Source: Methanofollis aquaemaris (GTDB lineage: Archaea; Halobacteriota; Methanomicrobia; Methanomicrobiales; Methanofollaceae). From it: DNA of 64,000 nucleotides. Shown here piece by piece: positions 16,238 to 24,228 of this stretch. The notes beneath the pieces are model-generated. The model did not search any database. It saw only the letters and a list, made by a program, of their open reading frames with translations, and was not told the origin of the DNA. The translations under genes were made by a program, and so were the position numbers. The stretch spans positions 124,001 through 188,000 of the forward strand of contig NZ_CP036172.1 in NCBI RefSeq assembly GCF_017357525.1, given 5' to 3'. Positions within the stretch are counted from its first letter, which is position 1; each line of letters begins with the position of its first letter.

Positions 16238-16863
16238 GACTTCTCTGCACCTTCGTCCTCTCCATTGCGGCCTTCCACTCGGTCGCGGGTGCGGCCCTCG
16301 TCTATCTCTGGTGGCTTGCCTTCAGCAGACGGACCGCCTCCCTCCCCTCCCCGCGGACGGTCGGGATGATCCTCCTCACCCTCGGGCTCACCGCCCTGGT
16401 GACGGAGTTCACCGGGGGAGACGGGATCTCGTATTTCTTCAGGCTTTTTGCAGTATTTCTCGTCGCCTTCTGGGCATACCGCGAGCGGGAGCCCGGCGAA
16501 CTCCTCGCGGTCGGGACCGCACTCTTCGGCCGCGGCCCGGGTTTTGACCTCGGACTTGCCGGTGAGATGGGCGTGGAGGCCCTCGCCTCCCTGGAGACCG
16601 ACATCGCCAGGACAAAGATGGCCCTCCAATTGAAGGGAAAAACCTGGGGTTTCCGGGCGCTGGTCCCCTTTGCCCTCACGGTCCTCCACGCACAGATGCG
16701 GCGCTCGACCGAACGTGCCGCTCTGCTTGCTGTGAGGGGATACCGGGGCGGGGGCTCGATCTGTCCTGAGTTCAGGCCTGATGCGGCCGGGTACGGCGCC
16801 GCAGCTCTCGCCTGTATGGTCTTTATTCTCTCATTTGTTCCCCTTGGTGATGTATTTATATGA
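16219..16863 (+). CDS. ECF transporter transmembrane component EcfT (BioN-like)
   Basis: A 214-residue membrane protein with hydrophobic segments at about 8-35, 48-62, 70-88 and a C-terminal helix at 192-212. LLAVRGYRGGG is the EcfT coupling-helix motif (Ala-Arg-Gly type) that contacts the ATPases. It completes a dedicated biotin ECF module: BioY (S), two ATPases (A, A') and T. Confidence 0.85.
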   Translation: MQDARLRLLCTFVLSIAAFHSVAGAALVYLWWLAFSRRTASLPSPRTVGMILLTLGLTALVTEFTGGDGISYFFRLFAVFLVAFWAYREREPGELLAVGTALFGRGPGFDLGLAGEMGVEALASLETDIARTKMALQLKGKTWGFRALVPFALTVLHAQMRRSTERAALLAVRGYRGGGSICPEFRPDAAGYGAAALACMVFILSFVPLGDVFI

Positions 16864-16917
16864 TCATGATGAAAAATTGAGAGGCTTATGGATGTTTGAG
16901 AGCCCCGAGGTATTCAG
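16850..16917 (+). promoter_or_regulatory. Probable promoter of pycB
   Basis: TATTTATATGATC at about 16854-16866 spans the end of ecfT and could be the TATA element for a transcript starting near 16885, 30 bases before the pycB ATG. Thus pycBA may be driven separately from the uptake operon. Confidence 0.4.
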
Positions 16918-18660
16918 ATGAGTGCAGCCAACCCTACACGAGTATATATTACCGATACAACGCTCAGGGATGCCCATCAATCGCTCATCGCCACCAGAAT
17001 GAGGACCGAGGACATGCTCCCTCTGGCCCGCAAGATGGACGATGTGGGATTCTTCTCCCTTGAAGCATGGGGTGGTGCGACCTTTGACAGCGGTATCAGG
17101 TTCCTTAACGACGACCCCTGGGAACGGCTCAGGGACCTGAAAGCAGAGCTCGCAAAGACCCCGATCCAGATGCTGCTGCGGGGGCAGAACCTGGTAGGCT
17201 ACCGGCACTATCCCGACGACGTCGTCGAGAAATTCGTCGACGCGGCGTACAAAAACGGCGTTGATATCTTCAGGGTCTTCGACGCCCTCAACGATATCAG
17301 AAATATGGAGAAGGCCTTCGCCTCGGTGAAGGCGCAGGGCGCCCATCTCCAGGGCACGATCTCGTACACGACGAGTCCGGTGCATACCACTGCGAAGTTC
17401 ATCGAGATGGCCGAGGAACTGGCGGCCCATGACTGTGACTCGATCTGTATCAAGGACATGGCCGGGCTGATCATGCCCGAGGCGACCCGCAGCCTCATCT
17501 CCGGGATCAAGGAACGGGTCGACATCCCGATCTGTCTCCACTCGCACTCGACGAGCGGGATCGCCTCGATGAGTTACCAGGCGGCCATTGAGGCCGGGGT
17601 CGATATCCTGGACACGGCGATGTCGCCCTTCGCCCTCGGCACCTCTCAGCCCCCGACCGAGAGCGTGGTGGCCTCCCTCAAGGGCACGACGCGCGATACC
17701 GGGATCGATCTCCATGCGCTCAGAGCTGCAAGAGATCTCTGCCTCGGGCTCAGGGAGAAGTACGGCGGGCTCCTCGACCCCATCTCAGAGCGGGTGGACA
17801 GCGACGTGCTCGTCTACCAGTTGCCCGGCGGAATGATCTCGAACCTGGTCTCCCAGCTCAAGGAGCAGGACGCCCTCAACCGTCTCGACGAGGTGCTCGC
17901 CGAGATCCCGCGGGTGCGCGAAGATCTCGGTTACCCTCCCCTGGTCACCCCGACGAGCCAGATCGTGGGGACGCAGGCGGTCCTCAACGTCCTGATGGGA
18001 GCAGAGCGCTACTCCAACGTGACCAAGGAGGTCAAGGACTATGTCAGGGGGCTGTACGGGCGGCCGCCCGCCGCGATCTCCGGGGAGATCAGGGTCAGGA
18101 TCATCGGCGACGAAGAGGTGATCACCGTGAGGCCGGCCGACCTGCTGGAGCCTGCCTACGAGAAGATGCGCGAGCAGGCCGAAAAGGACGGGCTGGTCAG
18201 GAAGGAGGAGGATGTCCTCACCTACATCCTGTACCCGGCGATCGCGCCCTCGTTCCTCAAGGGCGAGCGCAAACCCGAGCCCATCCCCGAAGCGGTCCAG
18301 GCAGTCCAGGCGGCGGCCGAGGTGCCGGGCTTCATGGAGGTCGAGGTCGACGGCGAGGTCTTCTCGGTGCGGATCCTCTCGGTCGAGGGGAGCGCGGTCG
18401 AGACGGCCGTCCCTGCCGTCGGCAAAGAGATCCCGAGAGGCGAGATCGCTGGCGGGGTCAAGTCCAACATGCAGGGCATGGTCCTTGAGGTGCGGGCGAG
18501 TGTCGGTGCAAAGGTGAAGAAGGGCGACGTCCTCCTGGTCCTGGAGGCGATGAAGATGGAGAACCCCATCTACGCCGCTGCAGACGGAAAGGTCGCCGAG
18601 ATCTTCGTGGACGTCGGCGATGTCGTCCAGAACGGCGACGTGCTCATGGTGGTCGAGTAG
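16918..18660 (+). CDS. pycB: Pyruvate carboxylase subunit B
   Basis: A 580-residue carboxyltransferase with biotin carrier domain. The N-terminal TIM barrel shows TDTTLRDAHQSLIATRMRTE, and LRGQNLVGYRHY and a metal-site HSHSTSG; the C-terminal biotinyl domain (about 510-580) has VLEAMKMENP with the lysine that BirA biotinylates. With PycA it makes oxaloacetate from pyruvate and bicarbonate, the entry to the partial TCA pathway of methanogens. It follows the biotin uptake genes by 54 bases. Confidence 0.94.
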   Translation: MSAANPTRVYITDTTLRDAHQSLIATRMRTEDMLPLARKMDDVGFFSLEAWGGATFDSGIRFLNDDPWERLRDLKAELAKTPIQMLLRGQNLVGYRHYPDDVVEKFVDAAYKNGVDIFRVFDALNDIRNMEKAFASVKAQGAHLQGTISYTTSPVHTTAKFIEMAEELAAHDCDSICIKDMAGLIMPEATRSLISGIKERVDIPICLHSHSTSGIASMSYQAAIEAGVDILDTAMSPFALGTSQPPTESVVASLKGTTRDTGIDLHALRAARDLCLGLREKYGGLLDPISERVDSDVLVYQLPGGMISNLVSQLKEQDALNRLDEVLAEIPRVREDLGYPPLVTPTSQIVGTQAVLNVLMGAERYSNVTKEVKDYVRGLYGRPPAAISGEIRVRIIGDEEVITVRPADLLEPAYEKMREQAEKDGLVRKEEDVLTYILYPAIAPSFLKGERKPEPIPEAVQAVQAAAEVPGFMEVEVDGEVFSVRILSVEGSAVETAVPAVGKEIPRGEIAGGVKSNMQGMVLEVRASVGAKVKKGDVLLVLEAMKMENPIYAAADGKVAEIFVDVGDVVQNGDVLMVVE

Positions 18661-18686
18661 ACCGCCCCATCATCTCGTGAGGTTGT

Positions 18687-20165
18687 ATGAGGTATTTTGA
18701 GAAGGTACTCATCGCGAACAGGGGCGAGATCGCGATCCGGGTGATGCGGGGGTGCCGCGAACTCGGGATCGAGACGGTGGCGGTCTACTCGACGCCGGAC
18801 AAGAATGCCCTCCATGTGAAGTACGCCGACGAGGCGTTCTTCGTCGGCGAGGCGCCGCCCCAGAAGAGTTACCTGAATATGGAGCGGATCCTCGAGATCG
18901 CAAAGATGTCGGGGGCCGAGGCGGTCCATCCGGGCTATGGGTTCCTGGCCGAGAATGCGACGTTCGCGCGACGCGTCGAGGAGGAGGGGCTCACCTTCAT
19001 CGGGCCGTCCTGGAAGACCATCGAGATGATGGGCTCGAAGATCGAGAGCAAGCAGGCGATGAAGGCGGCCGGCGTCCCGGTTCTTCCGGGGACCGAGGGC
19101 GGGGTGAAAAGTCTGGACGAGGCCGCAAAGGTCGCCGAAGAGATCGGGTACCCGGTCATCGTCAAGGCGAGCGCTGGCGGCGGTGGGATCGGGATGCACA
19201 TCGTCAACTCGCCGGCAGAACTCGAGGAGGCGATCAAGGGGAGCATGAAGATCGCGGAGTCGGCCTTCGGCGATCCGACGGTCTTCATCGAGAAGTACCT
19301 GGTCAAGCCGCGTCACATCGAGTTCCAGGTGCTCGCCGACCGGTACGGCAACACGCTCCACCTGTACGATCGCGAGTGTTCGATCCAGCGCCGCCACCAG
19401 AAACTCGTCGAGGAGGCGCCCAGCCCCATCATGACCGATGAACTCCGCGAGCGGATGTCCGCCTCGGCGGTGACGGTCGCCAAGACTTCGGGCTACAAGA
19501 ACGCGGGGACGGTGGAGTTCCTGTACGCCGACGGCGAGTATTATTTCATGGAGATGAACACCCGTCTCCAGGTCGAGCACACGATCACCGAGATGATCAC
19601 CGGCATCGATCTCGTCAAGCAGCAGCTGGCGGTCGCGGCCGGGCTCGACCTCCCCTTCGGCCAGGAGGATGTCAGTATCCGCGGGCACGCGATCGAGTGC
19701 CGGATCAATGCGGAGGACCCGCTCAACAACTTCATGGCAGACCCCGGCAAGATCGTGCGGTACCGCTCGCCGGGCGGGCCGGGGATCAGGGTGGACTCGG
19801 GGATCCATATGGGCTATGCGATCCCGCCGAACTACGACTCGATGATCTCCAAACTCTGCGCCTGGGGGCAGACGAGGATGGAAGCGATCGAGCGGATGCG
19901 CCGGGCGATCTACGAGTATGTCATCCTGGGCGTGAAGACGACTCTCCCTCTCCACCATGCGATCATGCACAACCGCGAGTTCGTGCAGGGCAATACTCAT
20001 ACCCATTTCCTCAAGGAGGAGCATATTGCCCAGGCGCTCAGCCGCTCGCTGCGTGAGGAGGAGACACGCATGCAGACGCTGGCGGCGTCGTTGCGCCAGG
20101 GGAAAGAGATGGCGGCGATTTCGGCCGCGGTCAATGTCTACGTCAACCAGCGGCGGCGGGGATAG
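18687..20165 (+). CDS. pycA: Pyruvate carboxylase subunit A (biotin carboxylase)
   Basis: A 492-residue biotin carboxylase, 26 bases after pyc[22 protein letters not shown] opens the N-domain (quoted in two parts: [19 protein letters not shown]); the ATP-grasp glycine loop is [11 protein letters not shown], and [10 protein letters not shown] carries catalytic and metal ligands. It carboxylates biotin on PycB using ATP and bicarbonate. Order pycB-pycA is inverted compared with some methanogens. Confidence 0.94.
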   Translation: MRYFEKVLIANRGEIAIRVMRGCRELGIETVAVYSTPDKNALHVKYADEAFFVGEAPPQKSYLNMERILEIAKMSGAEAVHPGYGFLAENATFARRVEEEGLTFIGPSWKTIEMMGSKIESKQAMKAAGVPVLPGTEGGVKSLDEAAKVAEEIGYPVIVKASAGGGGIGMHIVNSPAELEEAIKGSMKIAESAFGDPTVFIEKYLVKPRHIEFQVLADRYGNTLHLYDRECSIQRRHQKLVEEAPSPIMTDELRERMSASAVTVAKTSGYKNAGTVEFLYADGEYYFMEMNTRLQVEHTITEMITGIDLVKQQLAVAAGLDLPFGQEDVSIRGHAIECRINAEDPLNNFMADPGKIVRYRSPGGPGIRVDSGIHMGYAIPPNYDSMISKLCAWGQTRMEAIERMRRAIYEYVILGVKTTLPLHHAIMHNREFVQGNTHTHFLKEEHIAQALSRSLREEETRMQTLAASLRQGKEMAAISAAVNVYVNQRRRG

Positions 20166-20235
20166 GCCTCGCCCCACAATAACCTTTATTAGTCCGTCCG
20201 TCCTTGTTATAATGCACTTAGGTGCAAACACTCAT

Positions 20236-20345
20236 GCTGCGGTGGCCTAGTTGGTTAGGGCGCCAGACTCATAGGGTTTAGAGTGTCACGGAGCGCCCAG
20301 ATCTGAGATATCTGGAGGTCGGGGGTTCGGATCCCCCTCGCAGCA
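20236..20345 (+). tRNA. tRNA-Met (CAT), probably elongator, with intron
   Basis: A cloverleaf can be drawn. Acceptor GCTGCGG pairs with TCGCAGC, with discriminator A and no encoded CCA; the D-arm is GCCT...GGGC; anticodon stem CCAGA/TCTGG has loop CTCATAA after removing an intron of about 36 bases (20274-20309) at the canonical 37/38 position; the T-arm is GGGGG/CCCCC with loop TTCGGAT. Anticodon CAT could also be tRNA-Ile2; the stem sequence favours elongator Met. TATAATGC at about 20209 fits a promoter. Confidence 0.85.
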
Positions 20346-20507
20346 TCTTGAAGTCAATTATGGATCTTTTTATTGTGCAAGAGTATCCTGTCACTCCTAC
20401 GGGTGCTCATCGTGCAACTGACTCGTATTTTCATGGTGACCGATGTCGCGCCATCGACCGCGCCAGCGTCTCCTCGTCGAGAGGCACCTGCATTTGCTGG
20501 CATCCTT

Positions 20508-20812
20508 TTCACGCACGACCCCATGCTCATCTTGTCGATTCTTCTGTTCGGCTTCCTCCTCTGGTCGTCCTTCGCGGCCACGATCTCCATGGTTCATGAG
20601 CTCGTGCCAACACAGATCGGCCTGATCTTGGGACATTTCATGGGGATCGCCATGGGTGCGGGCGGGATCGGCGGTTCGATCCCCGGCGTGATCACCGACC
20701 ATTTCGGTCTGACGGCAACGCTTGCAACGTTCACCTAATTGTCTTTCTTGCGACGGTTCTGTTCGCCACGGTCGGGTATCCGTCGAAGAAAGACGGAACT
20801 GTGGAAGAGTGA
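20508..20812 (+). pseudogene. MFS transporter, C-terminal remnant with frameshift
   Basis: In one frame the stretch reads MVHELVPTQIGLILGHFMG and GGIGGSIPGVITDHFG, typical of transmembrane helices 10-11 of a major facilitator transporter. Near 20730 the frame breaks; the next frame continues VFLATVLFATVGYPSKK to a stop at 20812. The N-terminal two thirds are missing. It lies directly behind the tRNA-Met gene. Confidence 0.6.
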
Positions 20813-21016
20813 AATCGTGAGGAGTCAGCCATCAATATAATCTATGGTGAGGTCCGGGGAGATTGAGAATCGCCGCTCATGTCTCTGCTCACAGATGGGA
20901 CGCGTGCGTTTCAACTGGATACTGGAGAGAGTAAGGCCTAGGCTCCCCCGGAGAATTTTTTACCAAAAAAATTCCGCGAATGTGAGAAAGACTGTCCGGT
21001 AAAATCGGAGAAATAG

Positions 21017-21069
21017 TGCGAGGAGTGGGATTCGAACCCATGGACACCTTCGTGACCGGATCTTAAGTC
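21017..21069 (-). other. Orphan 3' half of a tRNA-Leu(TAA) gene; probable attachment-site scar
   Basis: Read on the minus strand this is GACTTAAGATCCGG, then a variable-arm-like stretch, GGGTTCGAATCCCAC and CTCCTCGCA. This matches anticodon loop to acceptor end of a tRNA-Leu(UAA). The 5' half (acceptor, D-arm and most of the anticodon stem) is not there: bases beyond 21069 have no tRNA character. A 3' tRNA half starting at the anticodon loop is the usual product of integrase recombination at a tRNA gene. Confidence 0.7.
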
Positions 21070-21094
21070 TCATACATTCACATGGCACAGGACT

Positions 21095-21233
21095 CGGTAG
21101 TGCCCCAGAATAGAACTGAAAATCTATTTCAGAAAATCGGACCTAATTCCGTCGAGCAGTGACTTGTATTCATAGCAGAAACTCGCACAGAGAGAGTTTT
21201 TTTTGTTATCAGTTATTGCCTGGGGCACTACCG
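21095..21233. mobile_element. MITE-like element with 14-bp perfect terminal inverted repeats
   Basis: CGGTAGTGCCCCAG at 21095-21108 is exactly inverted at 21220-21233, and the next bases (AATAGAACTGA against AATAACTGA) continue the similarity. The 139-base element has no reading frame. No target duplication is evident at the borders. It looks like a small non-autonomous transposon; its parent element is not in the window. Confidence 0.6.
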
Positions 21234-21393
21234 AAAATTCAATGAAAGAAATTATTGAAAGCGTAGATTATAAAGATCTTATCGCTCGATTGAAGAAGGA
21301 TTTAGAGATCCAAAGTGGGTAACGTAGTTATTTGCATTTGAATTTTTCAAGATATCCAAGATTTTATATTCTATGATTTCAGCGAGATCGTTA

Positions 21394-22146
21394 TCATATA
21401 ATTTTCGGGCATTTTCCATTTAATGGGCATTGTTCGCAGTCGGGATTACTTGGTTTACACCACCCATTCCCAATTTCCCAGCAAACAGAATCATAAAATC
21501 CAGGATATTCGGGATATATTTTCTGGGCGATTTCAATGATCTCCTTGATTTTTGCATCCCTTGGAGCCAAACCCATTCTCTTGAAAACACGTTCAATATG
21601 CACATCACCAGAAACATCAATAGCACGATGATTCGGTAGCGGTAATTTGAAATCCCGGACGAGTACGTTTACCGCCATCGTAGAAATCTTCTGTCCCACT
21701 CTATGAAATTCCTGGAATCTTCTAATGACCGTCTTACAGTCAGGCTCGTCCCACGTCCAAATGTTGGATGCGTCATTATCATATTCAAAATGGATTTTTT
21801 GTATCGCAGCGTGGAAAGCAAAAGCCATTTTATCATTAAAATGGTGTAAGGAATGTTCATGGAAAATAGATTTCGTAGTAGCGAGATCTAGTTTCAAAAA
21901 AGATTCAAAATCCTTTCCATTCAACAACTCTGATATAAAATATGGGATAATCCAGCCACGCTGAAATACGATTTGTTGGTTCATTATACTGCCTAGAACG
22001 AAAAAATGTGGAAAATGTTCGATATCATTGATTATTTTATCTGCCCCAACGTTTTTAGTAAATTCAATTATCACTCGAGGCCGCTGGTGTAATTCAAGCG
22101 CCTGGGAAAGAAGAAAATCTTCCAATTCTTTATTCGATGAGGCCAT
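21394..22146 (-). CDS. Endonuclease III-family Fe-S DNA glycosylase-like protein
   Basis: A 250-residue protein (MASSNKELEDFLL). The C-terminus has C-x6-C-x2-C-x5-C (WCKPSNPDCEQCPLNGKC), the [4Fe-4S] loop of endonuclease III. RVGQKISTMAVNVL is a plausible helix-hairpin-helix with the lysine position kept, and AIDVSGDVHIERVF holds the catalytic-type aspartate. The N-terminal 120 residues are unlike housekeeping endonuclease III. Codon use is AT-rich compared with the core, and the gene sits alone beside a tRNA scar and MITE, suggesting recent transfer. CTATATTTTATTTA at about 22172-22185 is a good TATA region for this start. Confidence 0.7.
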   Translation of the reverse strand: MASSNKELEDFLLSQALELHQRPRVIIEFTKNVGADKIINDIEHFPHFFVLGSIMNQQIVFQRGWIIPYFISELLNGKDFESFLKLDLATTKSIFHEHSLHHFNDKMAFAFHAAIQKIHFEYDNDASNIWTWDEPDCKTVIRRFQEFHRVGQKISTMAVNVLVRDFKLPLPNHRAIDVSGDVHIERVFKRMGLAPRDAKIKEIIEIAQKIYPEYPGFYDSVCWEIGNGWCKPSNPDCEQCPLNGKCPKII

Positions 22147-22759
22147 AAAACATGATTTAAATTTTGGAGTAAATAAAATATAGGTCAGGATATCCCGTGC
22201 GTAATTTAGCAATAATTAGAGCCATCATTTTTTCATGCAAAAATAAAATTATTAATCGAGTACATATAAACACATTGTGTCATCAAAAATCTACTTCAAA
22301 GAAATCGATGTTGTAATTTACTTTCCAGAATATGGAAATGAGAATTGAGATATAAAGAAATATGGCGTTGCATACCGAGATCGCTTCAACAAAAAGAGTT
22401 AATCGGGCGTGAGAATCAATTTCAAAGATGTCTTAGTTATCCTGCGTTAAAAAATCAATATCCCCACACTATAGAGGATTTCCATTAACCCCTCTTTTTT
22501 CAAAAAAATCTGAATTATCGTGTCCTCTTCTCAGCGACGGCCAGACGGAGCATCAAACACATCCCGAAAGAATATGCCCTCAAGGTCGGTGAAGAGTTGG
22601 TGTCCCTCGCATCTGGATAAAGTGATGGTCATCCATGGTATCGAGGTGGGGCACCGAAGTAAGGTGTATCGGAAATATTGACACCTCTATCATTCAACCA
22701 AAAAAGAAAACCGAATAAAAAAACTTTAAATTTTTTCTCAGAATGGCCACATCGGGGAC
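22147..22759. other. Intergenic, AT-rich, with a short coding-like remnant
   Basis: No complete gene is seen. Around 22525-22609 one plus frame reads SIKHIPKEYALKVGEELVSL and then a stop, with GC-rich third positions like the core genes. It is probably the end of a lost gene that I cannot name. Confidence 0.35.
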
Positions 22760-23140
22760 ATGCTCTTTCGTTCACCTTCCGTTGAGGCGGCCTTTGTTGA
22801 TCGGTCTGCCTTCCTCCTCCTGCAGTTTGTTCAGGTGCTGTGGAGGCCGGAGCAGGGCGGGACCAGGGCGGGACCAGGATGGGACCAAGCTGGGACCAAG
22901 ATAGACCTTGATCCAGAAAGTGTCGAGATCCTGCGTGCGTGCATGACAGAGAAGCCCATGGTCGAACTCCTCACCGTTGCCGGCAGGACAAACCGCACCA
23001 GGTTCAGGGACCAAGTTCTCAGGCCCCTGCTCGATGCCGGACTTGTCGAGATGACCATCCCCGAGAAACCAGGAAGCGGCAAACAGAGATGCCGGGCCAC
23101 GGAGAAAGGACATGTTCTGATCGGAGAAGATCGTTCATGA
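22760..23140 (+). pseudogene. C-terminal remnant of an AlbA_2/ATPase (COG2865-like) protein
   Basis: The frame ends PLLDAGLVEMTIPEKPGSGK and GHVLIGEDRS, closely matching the C-terminal winged helix of the intact gene at 24225-25673 (MTIPAKPKSSRQ, ALIGEDRS). It also has the QFVQVLWRPEQGGTR linker typical of the family. The N-terminal AlbA_2 and ATPase parts are absent. The 3' end GGAGAAGATCGTTCATGAAT is identical to that of the intact gene, so the latter is bracketed by a direct repeat. Confidence 0.65.
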
Positions 23141-23589
23141 ATGAACGAATTCCCGGATAAATCTGTTTCAATCCAGAGGATTGTTCAGGCGCCGGATACT
23201 TCTGGGATATGCTCGATGTGATATGGTGCCATCCGTCAAACCGACAGGTCTAAGAAAAGACAGAACAAGATTCATTTCATCAATACTGTCGATGAGGTCG
23301 CCTGCGAGATCAGGTCCGGAGTCTCCCCGCCAGGAAATATATTGGATGTGTGATGACACCCAGGATGATTCAGGTGACACGCTACAACCGGTGAAAAGAT
23401 CTGTGGGCAATAATATCAGTCTCCCGTCGTCACTCATATCAATATCGAATCTGTGATGGCCCCCCCGGAAGAAGCAAGCCTCCTTCTGGATGGATTCTCG
23501 ATGTGTCTGAATGATTCAATCGATCGAAATGATTGAGGTTTTCTCAAAAAGGAGTCTATCAGAGGAACTCTGGATTCAGCGGAGGAAAG
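23141..23589. other. Intergenic, no recognisable gene
   Basis: Both strands carry only short frames without family resemblance. It ends with the GGAGGAAAG ribosome binding site of the DUF4062 gene. Confidence 0.4.
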
Positions 23590-24228
23590 ATGGAGAGCAG
23601 TAAAAAACTCACGGTCATGGTTTCATCCACGGTCTATGGCATTGAGGAACTCCTGGACCGGATATACACACTCTTAACGGCATTCGGTTATGAAGTCTGG
23701 ATGTCGCACAAGGGAACCATGCCGGTCTTTTCAAACCGTTCCGCTTTTGATAACTGCATCGCGGGGGTAACGAACTGCGACCTCTTTCTCGGGCTGATCA
23801 CTCCTCATTACGGCAGCGGGAAAGATGAGGACGGACTCTCCATCACTCATCAGGAACTGAGAAAAGCCATTGAACTTAACAAGCCCCGTTGGCTTCTAGC
23901 CCATGATAATGTGGTTTTTGCCAGATCGCTCCTGAACCATCTCGGGTATAACGGAGAGGACGGTCGAAGACAACTTTCACTGAGAAAAAATCAGATCCTG
24001 GATGATCTCCGTGTCATCGACATGTATGAAGAAGCCATTCTCTCCCAGAAACCCCTGCAAGACCGGCAGGGCAACTGGGTTCAAAAATTTCGTTCCGATG
24101 ATGACGCTGCTCTTTTTGCCATGGCACAGTTCTCTCGCTATCAGGAAGTCGAGGCGTTCGTGCATGAAAACTTACGTGACAGTGCACGTATTTCTCAAAT
24201 CATCTATGATAAGGGGGAGCATCCATGA
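23590..24228 (+). CDS. DUF4062 domain protein
   Basis: A 212-residue protein starting MESSKKLTVMVSSTVYGIEE. The first 90 residues have the DUF4062 pattern: VMVSST, a helix, YEVWMSH, and CDLFLGLITPHYGSG, related to TIR/nucleoside-hydrolase-like Rossmann folds. A helical C-terminal region follows. GGAGGA lies at ideal spacing before 23590, so the longer frame to 23533 is not needed. The stop overlaps the next gene's ATG by four bases, and the two proteins probably act together, perhaps in stress response or defence (inference). Confidence 0.78.
   Translation: MESSKKLTVMVSSTVYGIEELLDRIYTLLTAFGYEVWMSHKGTMPVFSNRSAFDNCIAGVTNCDLFLGLITPHYGSGKDEDGLSITHQELRKAIELNKPRWLLAHDNVVFARSLLNHLGYNGEDGRRQLSLRKNQILDDLRVIDMYEEAILSQKPLQDRQGNWVQKFRSDDDAALFAMAQFSRYQEVEAFVHENLRDSARISQIIYDKGEHP

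Noticed and set aside
18570-20231. 553-residue minus-strand frame
   Set aside because: Antisense of pycA; translation is Leu/Asp/His/Arg-rich with no motif.
23141-23589. Candidate small genes on either strand
   Set aside because: Frames of under 92 residues lack RBS, promoter and any family resemblance.
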